Source: Hyphomicrobiales bacterium (GTDB taxonomy: Bacteria > Pseudomonadota > Alphaproteobacteria > Rhizobiales > JAJFHR01). From it: a DNA stretch of 18,557 bases. The stretch spans positions 1 through 18,557 of the forward strand of contig JAJFHR010000211.1 in NCBI GenBank assembly GCA_021775515.1, given 5' to 3'. Below are positions 1-6,666 of this stretch, in pieces. The notes beneath the pieces were generated by a model. That model did no database searches and was not told the DNA's origin. It was given only the letters and a program-made list of their open reading frames with translations. A program made the translations under genes and the position numbers. Position 1 is the first letter of the stretch. Every line of letters begins with the position of its first letter.

Positions 1-1
1 T

Positions 2-556
2 GAAATTATCAGAATGTTCAATTCAGCCTTCAACGGACTAACGAAAAATACGACGGATTATTACCCGGCTGGCTTGAGAAATGAAATTGATGAGGTAAAC
101 GAGCTTGTTTATGAAAATGTCAACAATGGTGTTTATCGCGCCGGTTTCGCCACCACGCAGGCCGCTTACGAAAAAGCCTACAACGCCCTGTTTGAAACAC
201 TCGATAAACTTGAAAACCGGTTGGCCACGCAGAGATATCTTGTTGGCGCGGATATAACAGAAGCGGACTGGCGCTTGTTCACCACGTTGATCCGCTTTGA
301 CAGTGTCTATTATGGCCACTTCAAGACCAACAAAAAACAAATTGAAGATTACCCAAATCTATCAGCGTACCTGCGCGAATTATATCAGGTTCCCGGTGTC
401 GCCGGGACTGTCGACTTCCAACACATCAAACAGCACTATTATGTTTCCCAAACATCAATCAACCCGACCCAAGTGGTCCCGGCAGGACCGAATATAGATT
501 ATTCGCGGCCACACACGCGGGCCCTTCAATCCGGCGCAGTGCGCTTAAAGTCGTGA
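2..556 (+). CDS. yqjG: Glutathionyl-hydroquinone reductase, 3' part (5' end outside window)
   Basis: This is the C-terminal part (about 185 codons) of a YqjG/PcpF/ECM4-type glutathione transferase, whose family length is about 320 residues. These cytosolic enzymes reduce glutathionyl-hydroquinones to free hydroquinone, using an N-terminal catalytic cysteine that lies outside the window. The reading frame is open to the left edge, so the first internal ATG (base 14) is not the start. Visible family features are the all-helical GST domain, the segment ADWRLFTTLIRFDSVYYGHF, the following DYPNLSAYLRELYQ helix, and the characteristic C-terminal tail with NPTQVVPAGPNIDYSRPH, which in the family reads close to NPTxIVPxGP. 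A strong hairpin lies 18 bases after the stop. The identity rests on recognising these motifs; the substrate cannot be read from this part. Confidence 0.9.
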   Translation, partial: EIIRMFNSAFNGLTKNTTDYYPAGLRNEIDEVNELVYENVNNGVYRAGFATTQAAYEKAYNALFETLDKLENRLATQRYLVGADITEADWRLFTTLIRFDSVYYGHFKTNKKQIEDYPNLSAYLRELYQVPGVAGTVDFQHIKQHYYVSQTSINPTQVVPAGPNIDYSRPHTRALQSGAVRLKS

Positions 557-573
557 TATCGATCATCTTTAAA

Positions 574-602
574 AGGGCACTGTGAAAACCGCACAGTGCC
601 CT
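574..602. terminator. Two-way hairpin terminator between convergent genes
   Basis: A perfect 11-bp inverted repeat, AGGGCACTGTG and CACAGTGCCCT, encloses a 7-base loop. On the minus strand the stem is followed by TTTTAAA, and on the plus strand by the weaker ATCTTAT. It lies between the ends of the plus-strand yqjG gene (stop at 556) and the minus-strand unknown gene (stop at 706), so it probably ends transcription from both sides, better for the minus-strand gene. Confidence 0.8.
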
Positions 603-705
603 ATCTTATAGGCGCAACTAACGTCCAGATAATTCGCTCGGCGCGGTTCAACAGACCGTCTCGTCAGTGAAACTCAACCTAGGTGCGAAGGCTTGTTGGA
701 GAAAA

Positions 706-1497
706 TTAGGCCAGACGCACATAAGCGCGCGAGACAGCGGCGGCGGAAGGCTGACTTCCGGTGTCTTCGGGCAAGGTAGCCTGCAACTCGTTGATTGTCG
801 TTTGCAGATTGAAAACCTTGATCGACTCACGGCTGTCAAGAAGCAGCTTGGCCTCGACGTGATCATTCACCTGTTTGACCAGACCGTCATATTCGCGGCG
901 CTCGGCGGTGGATAATTGGTTGATATTGCGCGCCGGGGTAAGATTTCTAATCTGGCGGATGACATTTTGCACTTGCAGTTGTGGCGTTACTGCGTTCGAG
1001 TTCCGGTTGATTTGTGCCTCGAAGGAATCTTTTAGTGTTTCCAAAGTCTTCACGCGCTTTTCAACCGCCGGGCTTAATTTCACTATTAGTAGGTCATCAA
1101 TTTGTTTACGCAAGCCTGCCAACACAGTATCAGCTTCTACATCAGCGGATGGTTTGCCAATTATCTTGTCAGCTTCGGCCAACAGCTTTTTGCGGCTCTC
1201 AAAATCAAACGGTGTGGTTTTCCCTGCACTGGTTTTGTCATTTAGTTCAAGAATTTTTTCTCTAATCTTTTTAAGGCGCTGATTGTCTGCTGGTGTCAGC
1301 TGAATTTTGTAGCCGCGAATGCGATTTATCTCGCGTTCGTTTGAAGCAATAATAGATTTAGCGGCGATTTGGCTTTGCGAAGCCCCACCCGACTGACCGG
1401 CGGTAAATATGGATTCAGTTGATCCCCCACCGAAAAAATCGGTGGCTGAAGCTTTGCTGACATTGCTTCCGGTGGCTCCGGATAGTTCAATAGCCAT
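706..1497 (-). CDS. Conserved-looking protein of unknown function, helical/coiled-coil
   Basis: I do not recognise a named family. The chosen start gives 263 residues. The first 45 or so are small and polar (Ser, Gly, Ala rich) and look disordered. The rest is rich in charged residues, leucine and isoleucine with heptad-like spacing (for example KKIREKILELNDK and QVQNVIRQIRNL), which suggests helical hairpins or coiled coil. There is no signal peptide, membrane segment or cysteine. The start at 1497 is an ATG with AAGGA eight bases upstream. An in-frame GTG at 1548 would add 17 residues but has no clear ribosome binding site. The gene stands alone: 129 bases separate this start from the end of the upstream endonuclease-like gene, and a hairpin at 574-602 follows. 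A structural or surface-assembly role is conceivable but not supported by any motif. Confidence 0.7.
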   Translation of the reverse strand: MAIELSGATGSNVSKASATDFFGGGSTESIFTAGQSGGASQSQIAAKSIIASNEREINRIRGYKIQLTPADNQRLKKIREKILELNDKTSAGKTTPFDFESRKKLLAEADKIIGKPSADVEADTVLAGLRKQIDDLLIVKLSPAVEKRVKTLETLKDSFEAQINRNSNAVTPQLQVQNVIRQIRNLTPARNINQLSTAERREYDGLVKQVNDHVEAKLLLDSRESIKVFNLQTTINELQATLPEDTGSQPSAAAVSRAYVRLA

Positions 1498-1626
1498 TTC
1501 TGCATTCCTTGCAGCCGCCCCTTGCAATTCTTGCAAGATTCCGGGCACTTCGTGATAATTTGACTTTAATTTGCCACGAATTGGTTGCCAGGAAATTAAT
1601 TGTCCAGGATCCTAATTCCTTCGGTA

Positions 1627-2751
1627 TTAATCCTCGGACATACGGTCTTTGAGATACTCATCGGAAAAGTCGATTTTCAATTCGACCCACAACAGATCGT
1701 GATCCGACATTTGAAATGTCCGCCAGGTTTTGTAGTAGGCTTTCAGTTCCGCCGCAGTCATGGATTTTGCACTTTTACTGATTTTCTTGATATCTGCCTT
1801 GTAAGTATCAAACTCATTGTCCCGGAAAACAGCGCGCTTAAACCGGAAAACATTTGCCGCCCCCGGCATCAGTGTTTTTTCCTTTAAACGAAAGGCAATC
1901 TGGTCATAAAACTTGGTTTGTTTGACATTGGTTTTGTGAATTTCTTGCGGAACGGTGAACCCGTTATCGGTTAGCGCCTTCATGGTTTCATGTTCAGGAC
2001 TGACGATGTTGAAATCGCCAAGTAGAATAAAATTATCGGACTTGTCGTTATCAGCCCGTTTTTTTAGCAGCTTGGCAATTTCGCGAATTTCACGAATGCG
2101 GCGCTGAAGTTTTACACCGCTGTCCGCACCAAAAAATAAATGCACGGTGCACAGCTTAAATTTGAACCAGCCGGATTGAAACGCGACCAAAAAGGGTGTG
2201 CGGTTGAACTGCCGGTTGGGATTTAGCTGGTTTTTTTCATCAATCAGTTTTTTGAAATCTTTCGCCGAAAGGTCTTTGACTTCATCGGCAAAATCCTGAA
2301 TTTCCTTCTTAGTGGGATTTTCTCCTTGATATTTTAGCACAATCTCACCGGCGATATCTCTGAACCGCACCTTGTTGGCGTCAAAGACAAACACCATGCG
2401 CTCGTTGTTTCCGGCAACGTCAGTGGCGATAAAATCCCACGAAGGCCCAAGATGGTACATCAGCTTGCGAAAGCTCGACAGATTGTCGTTGATTTCCTGC
2501 AGGGCCACAATGTCAAAAGCCGAGATGATTTCCGCGATATAATAGAGGCTCTCCGGCAATCGTTTACCGTGTTTGAATTTGTTGGAATCAAAATCGCGGA
2601 TATTCCAACTGGCCAGCAGCAAGGTATCATTGATATTGCGGTGCGGCACACCCTGTTTGGTCAATTGTTGTTTGATTTTGAGCAGGTTTTTGGCAATTCG
2701 CTTTTTAGCTTCGATCGGCTTTAAGCGACGTAAACCACTGATATTGGTCAT
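1627..2751 (-). CDS. Endonuclease/exonuclease/phosphatase (EEP, DNase I-like) family protein
   Basis: This 374-residue protein carries the core motifs of the EEP fold: SWNIRDF (about residue 48), VALQEI with the metal-binding Glu near 86, GNNERM near 114-119, TVHLFFG near 202-208, LGDFN near 244-248, KFYDQIAF near 280-287, and the catalytic SDHDLLWVEL near 349-358. Members hydrolyse phosphodiesters or phosphomonoesters of nucleic acids, inositides or sphingolipids with a divalent metal; the substrate here is unknown. The basic N-terminus (about residues 6-35) has no signal peptide, so a cytosolic nucleic-acid substrate is plausible. About 60 residues rich in Lys, Asp and Glu sit between the NERM and FLVAF strands. 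The start is the ATG at 2751, preceded by GGGGGAAG with five bases between; a TTG at 2766 is also in frame but has no comparable site. Confidence 0.85.
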   Translation of the reverse strand: MTNISGLRRLKPIEAKKRIAKNLLKIKQQLTKQGVPHRNINDTLLLASWNIRDFDSNKFKHGKRLPESLYYIAEIISAFDIVALQEINDNLSSFRKLMYHLGPSWDFIATDVAGNNERMVFVFDANKVRFRDIAGEIVLKYQGENPTKKEIQDFADEVKDLSAKDFKKLIDEKNQLNPNRQFNRTPFLVAFQSGWFKFKLCTVHLFFGADSGVKLQRRIREIREIAKLLKKRADNDKSDNFILLGDFNIVSPEHETMKALTDNGFTVPQEIHKTNVKQTKFYDQIAFRLKEKTLMPGAANVFRFKRAVFRDNEFDTYKADIKKISKSAKSMTAAELKAYYKTWRTFQMSDHDLLWVELKIDFSDEYLKDRMSED

Positions 2752-2781
2752 GAAAACTTCCCCCAATATTTGAGTATATAT

Positions 2782-2811
2782 ATTATATATTCAAATCGGG
2801 TTTAGAACCAA
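2782..2811 (-). promoter_or_regulatory. Candidate sigma-70 promoter for the EEP gene
   Basis: On the minus strand a perfect -10 box TATAAT (2782-2787) lies 18 bases after TTGGTT (2806-2811), a partial match to TTGACA. The stretch 2767-2795 is strikingly AT-rich compared with the surrounding genes. It is 30-60 bases upstream of the EEP start and follows the end of the malonyl-CoA decarboxylase gene, so the EEP gene may have its own promoter. This is pattern matching only. Confidence 0.45.
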
Positions 2812-2843
2812 CTCTCGTTTAAATGCCGGTTGATAACGATGGG

Positions 2844-4223
2844 TCAGCTGCTGGCGGCGTTTTTGTTTTTTACCGGAACATGTTCTTCGGCGATGGGTTT
2901 GCCGCGCAGCAATTTTGTCACTAGGCTTGAGGCTACGATAACCCCGTCGTTGGCATAAGCTTCGTGGTTGGTCTCGACAGTGGAAAGATCGTAGAGATAA
3001 TTCACCATCATCCCCTGTGATTGCCCGACGCCGCGCGGGGATAAATCACCAAGCCAGTTTATGCGCTCAAGCCTGGCACCATTACCGAGGTGAAAACGTG
3101 CTACCGGATCAAGCGCTTGTTTGGGCCCGGCTTTTGCGCTTACCAGATAACGCGCCGCCAGATGCATCAATGGCTCTTTCATTCCCGCCTGCATGTCATC
3201 ATCAGCATGCCAGACCGGATCATCGAGGCTTTCCAGTTGCTCTATCTCCTGGGCGCTCAACGCTCCGAAATTTTCTTCCGCGCTAATGTCATTGAGCCAG
3301 CGAGTGAAGTTGGGCATCGGCGATAAGGTAACAAAGGTCTTGAGAGAAGGAATTTCGTTGGCAAGATCCGTTGCCACCTGCTTGATGAGAAGGTTGCCAA
3401 ACGAGATGCCCTTTAAGCCCTTCTGGCAGTTTGAAATTGAATAAAAGACTGCCGTTGAGGGTGATTTTCCCGGCTCCGGCGGTGCTTCGGCCAGCAGGTC
3501 CTGAATGGAGTTGGGAATGTCATCCGTCAACGCCACTTCGACAAATATCAATGGATCATCAATGAGGGCAGGGTGGAAAAACGCAAAACACCTGCGGTCC
3601 ACAGGATTAAGCCGGCGTTTTAAATCACCCCAATCCGTAATCTCATGCACGGCCTCATATTGAATAATTTTTTCGAGAGATTCAGCAGAAGTTGACCAGT
3701 CAATCCGCCGCAATACCAAAAACCCGCGATTAAACCAGGAGCCAAAGAGGTGAATGAGATCTTTATCGACGACGCTCATTTCCGGGTACTGTTTGAGATT
3801 TTGCAGAAGATCCTGCCGCATCGCCACCATGGCCTGGGTGCCGCTTGGTGTAAGATTTAAGCGGCGAAAAAACTCCTGGCGGGGAGATTCCGTCGCCGCG
3901 CAAAGCTGCGATAAATGATCGCTCGAGGGATCAGCCAGATATTGCCGCGCGCTGGTCTCAAGTTGTGCCGTATCGGCAATAAATTCGGCTGCCAGAAACT
4001 TAAAAAAATCAGTTTTTGCGGCATCATCCAAGGTTGCATAGCCCTTGATGATTTGTTGGGCCAGCAAAGAGCCGGAAAATTCCCCGTGTCCGGCTACGAG
4101 CGCGCGTGATAGATCGATTAATACGTTGACGTCGATCGCATCATTGTGGGCTAAGTCCAGTAACGAACGTCCACGCTCGACGATAGTGTCAATCAACTCA
4201 TGTAGAAAACTAACGTTTTTCAT
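2844..4223 (-). CDS. Malonyl-CoA decarboxylase
   Basis: Converts malonyl-CoA to acetyl-CoA and CO2, in malonate use or control of malonyl-CoA level; the gene is called matA in rhizobia and MLYCD in animals. The 459-residue protein shows the whole family pattern. A helical N-terminal domain ends around ESPRQEFFRRLNL (about 112-124). Then come FNRGFLVLRRIDWST and YEAVHEITDWGDLKRRL (164-205), and CFAFFHPALIDDPLIFVEV. VFYSISNCQKGLKGISFGN (about 259-277) holds the catalytic-region serine, and ARFHLGNGARLERINWLGD (about 375-393) holds the catalytic-region histidine. The ATG at 4223 has GAGG five bases upstream; an in-frame ATG at 4253 lacks a clear site. No malonyl-CoA synthetase or malonate transporter gene lies beside it, unlike the rhizobial mat operon. 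No targeting signal is seen, so it should act in the cytosol. Confidence 0.95.
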   Translation of the reverse strand: MKNVSFLHELIDTIVERGRSLLDLAHNDAIDVNVLIDLSRALVAGHGEFSGSLLAQQIIKGYATLDDAAKTDFFKFLAAEFIADTAQLETSARQYLADPSSDHLSQLCAATESPRQEFFRRLNLTPSGTQAMVAMRQDLLQNLKQYPEMSVVDKDLIHLFGSWFNRGFLVLRRIDWSTSAESLEKIIQYEAVHEITDWGDLKRRLNPVDRRCFAFFHPALIDDPLIFVEVALTDDIPNSIQDLLAEAPPEPGKSPSTAVFYSISNCQKGLKGISFGNLLIKQVATDLANEIPSLKTFVTLSPMPNFTRWLNDISAEENFGALSAQEIEQLESLDDPVWHADDDMQAGMKEPLMHLAARYLVSAKAGPKQALDPVARFHLGNGARLERINWLGDLSPRGVGQSQGMMVNYLYDLSTVETNHEAYANDGVIVASSLVTKLLRGKPIAEEHVPVKNKNAASS

Positions 4224-4302
4224 TTTTGCCTCAAACACTGACAGGGCGTGCATATCTTACAAATATCGTTTGCAAAACCACCAGACAAGTCAAATGAGCC
4301 GG

Positions 4303-4322
4303 TATAATAGACATAAGTGTCT
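4303..4322. promoter_or_regulatory. TATAAT box abutting a small palindrome in a divergent region
   Basis: Between the divergent decarboxylase and deacetylase genes, TATAAT (4303-4308, plus strand) is followed directly by AGACA-TAAG-TGTCT (4309-4322), a perfect 5-bp inverted repeat. An operator next to a -10 box is a common repressor layout, but no convincing -35 box is present. The rest of the 262-base gap (4224-4485) holds nothing else I can name. Confidence 0.3.
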
Positions 4323-4485
4323 TTAATTTACGTCAATTGAATGACAAATCCTTCCATTCTCTCCGCTCGGCAAAACAGGAGGGGAATGATTGAGCACATT
4401 AATCCTGTTCACAGGTATCCCTTAGCAGAGCTGAGGTTTATGTGAGAAAGTATATTGTTTATTGTCGAGAATTCGGGAGTCCTTC

Positions 4486-5568
4486 TTGAGTAATTTAGCA
4501 AAATCAAACCTCAATCCTGTGGCAACAATCGTTTCAGCCAGTGAAAAAAACATCCCCGCAGGCCTTCGGCCGGCCTTCAATTACATACGATTTTCCCGCA
4601 CCTCGACGTTGTTGTTGGTTTTTCTGCTAACCCTTACAATCAAGGATGCAACGGCTGAACCGGACAAAGAGGATAAGCGGCCTGTGCAATATGTCGCTAT
4701 TTCCTTTGACGGTGCCAAAGCAATCGATATCTGGAAAGACACGCGCGCTTTGGCCCAAAAACACAAAGCGGCATTTACCTATTTTGTCTCGTGCGTCTAT
4801 TTTTTGCACTACGGCAACGCAAAACTATATCGAGCGCCTGGAAAAAGCGCCGGGCGGTCTGCCATTGGTTTTGCCACCTCGCCACAAAACATCAGCCAGC
4901 GGCTTGATCAACTCAACGGTGCCCTGAAAGAAGGACACGAGATCGCCAGTCATGCCTGCGGTCATTATAACGGCAGCCGCTGGTCAAAAGCTGCGTGGCA
5001 ATTAGAATTCGAACGATTTTCAGAAATTATGAAAAATGCCTACCGCAACAATAAGTTGAACGGACAACCTGAGGATTGGGACAAAATCGTCGATGGCAAA
5101 ATCACCGGGTTTCGGGCCCCGTTCATGGCGCGCAATACCGCGCTTGATCAGGCACTTGCAGCGGGAAAATTCAGATATGACGCCAGTCGTGGTGGCTACT
5201 GGCATGAAAAACCCAGCAAAAGCAAATCGGGTCTTTGGGATTTCCGCCTGGCTTTCATCCCCGAAGGTCCCGGCAAGCGCTTGCTTTTGGCAATGGATTA
5301 CAACTTTTATGTACGCCACTCATCCGGGCGGCCCAAACCGGCCTCTGCCGGGAAATTTCAACGCCGCATGTATGACGCCTATATGGGCTATTTCCGGAAA
5401 AGCTATGATGGCAATCGGGCTCCTGTTCAAATCGGCCATCATTTCTCACGGTGGAATGGCAGCGCATATTGGAATGCACTTTCGCAATTTGTCGCGGAAG
5501 TTTGCCCGCGTCCCGATGTTAGGTGCGTAACCTATTCCCAACTCGCAAAAGCACTCGAGGCCAAGTAA
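4486..5568 (+). CDS. NodB-type polysaccharide deacetylase-like protein, exported or anchored
   Basis: A carbohydrate esterase family 4-like protein of about 360 residues. NodB-domain enzymes remove acetyl groups from N-acetylated sugars using a metal held by Asp-His-His. Visible motifs are SFDGAKAID (about 73-81) in the place of the usual TFDDG, ASHACGHYNGS (about 154-164) for the two metal-binding histidines, FRAPFMARN (about 209-217) for the conserved Arg, YDAS, and GHHFSRW (about 317-323) for the late histidine motif. Only one aspartate is present in motif 1. A hydrophobic run (about 40-52) followed by ATA-EPD suggests signal peptidase I cleavage, though the basic N-terminal stretch before it is long. 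No in-frame ATG exists near the start. TTG at 4486 has CGGGAG six bases before it and is preferred over TTG at 4462. The gene faces a convergent neighbour 45 bases downstream. Confidence 0.8.
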   Translation: MSNLAKSNLNPVATIVSASEKNIPAGLRPAFNYIRFSRTSTLLLVFLLTLTIKDATAEPDKEDKRPVQYVAISFDGAKAIDIWKDTRALAQKHKAAFTYFVSCVYFLHYGNAKLYRAPGKSAGRSAIGFATSPQNISQRLDQLNGALKEGHEIASHACGHYNGSRWSKAAWQLEFERFSEIMKNAYRNNKLNGQPEDWDKIVDGKITGFRAPFMARNTALDQALAAGKFRYDASRGGYWHEKPSKSKSGLWDFRLAFIPEGPGKRLLLAMDYNFYVRHSSGRPKPASAGKFQRRMYDAYMGYFRKSYDGNRAPVQIGHHFSRWNGSAYWNALSQFVAEVCPRPDVRCVTYSQLAKALEAK

Positions 5569-5613
5569 TCGCCAAATCGAATAGTTCGGCATCACCAAGG
5601 CTAACCCACAGGA

Positions 5614-6573
5614 CTAAAGACATCCCGGCGGGCGGGCCAGACAGGCTTCAGCTTGAGTGATGATTTCTTCAATCACCTCAGCGGCCAAGGGCACATCTTT
5701 AAGCAAGCCCGTAGCTTCACCGACAATAACCGCAGCATGGTCGAAATCCCGTTCGGCGGCAGCGCTATCATAGGCTTTGCGCTCTTCTTCAAGGCTTTCG
5801 GAAAGTTGCTCTTCGCGGCCATGCCATTGATCTAGAACGTCATTTTGTAAAGTTCTGAGTTTGTAGGGGGCAGGCCAGTCTTTACCCCGCAGCATGTCGA
5901 CCACACTTGAACGCACGGTGGCATCGCCGGTGGCATCGAGCGTGCGTTCTTTTGCTTCATCAGGCGCCAGACATTCCTGGGTGGCATAAAACCGGGTACC
6001 CATCAAAACCCCTGAGGCACCTAACATTAAGGCTGCCGCCAGCCCGCGGCCATCGGCAATTCCACCGGCTGCGACCACGGGAAGATTTCCCAGCCTGTCA
6101 ACCGTCTCCCGGACCAAAGAGATGGTACCTCTGATTGCACCGTGACCGCCAGCCTCGCTGCCCTGGGCAACGATGATGTCGGCGCCGTTGTCATGTGCTG
6201 ATAATGCCTGCTCAATTGTCTGTACCTGGCAGATAAATAAAGCACCGGCATCTTTTATCTGCCGGGCGAAGGGCGCCTCGTTGCCAAAAGACAGCATGAT
6301 AGCCTTTGGTTTTGCCGCAAGTGCTGCCTCCAGCAATGCTGGCTGTTTGGCCAGGCTCCAGGTTATAAAACCCGTGCCGATATCCGAATTGTGGCTACGC
6401 TTGATTTCGGCTTCCAGCCAATCCATCTCGCCATAGCCGCCGCCGATCAGGCCCAGGCCGCCAGCATTGGAAACAGCACTGGCCAGGGCACCACCAGCAA
6501 CAAAGGCCATGGGAGCCTGTATGATGGGATGTTTTATGCCCAATAGTTCTGTTAGTTTTGTTTTTATTGTCAT
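5614..6573 (-). CDS. Nitronate monooxygenase / 2-nitropropane dioxygenase family flavoprotein
   Basis: A 319-residue FMN-binding TIM-barrel protein. The family oxidises alkyl nitronates such as propionate 3-nitronate and includes FabK-type enoyl reductases. Visible motifs are HPIIQAPMAFVAGG (about 15-28), SNAGGLGLIGGGY (about 35-47), the class signature AQGSEAGGHG (about 136-145) with the proposed catalytic His near 144, VVAAGGIADGRG (166-177) and ASGVLMGTRF (186-195) for phosphate binding of FMN. The EAGGH signature favours nitronate monooxygenase over FabK. The start at ATG 6573 matches the usual family N-terminus (TKLTELLGIKHPI), but its ribosome binding site is weak. A TTG at 6597 is the only upstream alternative. 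The gene follows the radical SAM gene on the same strand after 93 bases with no stop codon in frame, so the two may be co-transcribed. Confidence 0.88.
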   Translation of the reverse strand: MTIKTKLTELLGIKHPIIQAPMAFVAGGALASAVSNAGGLGLIGGGYGEMDWLEAEIKRSHNSDIGTGFITWSLAKQPALLEAALAAKPKAIMLSFGNEAPFARQIKDAGALFICQVQTIEQALSAHDNGADIIVAQGSEAGGHGAIRGTISLVRETVDRLGNLPVVAAGGIADGRGLAAALMLGASGVLMGTRFYATQECLAPDEAKERTLDATGDATVRSSVVDMLRGKDWPAPYKLRTLQNDVLDQWHGREEQLSESLEEERKAYDSAAAERDFDHAAVIVGEATGLLKDVPLAAEVIEEIITQAEACLARPPGCL

Positions 6574-6666
6574 TTTGAATAAGATTATTGTCGTCAAATG
6601 GATGCCGCCAAGGACGATATCACACCACCGCCAGGTGTCATCGGAAAACCGGTGCTGATCGAAGGT

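Noticed and set aside
14..16. ATG at base 14 as the start of the first gene
   Set aside because: The frame is open to the left edge and the encoded sequence aligns with the middle of the glutathionyl-hydroquinone reductase family, so the real start lies outside the window.
5093..5530. 145-codon open frame on the plus strand
   Set aside because: It is a shifted frame inside the deacetylase gene; the NodB motifs belong to the other frame and this one shows none.
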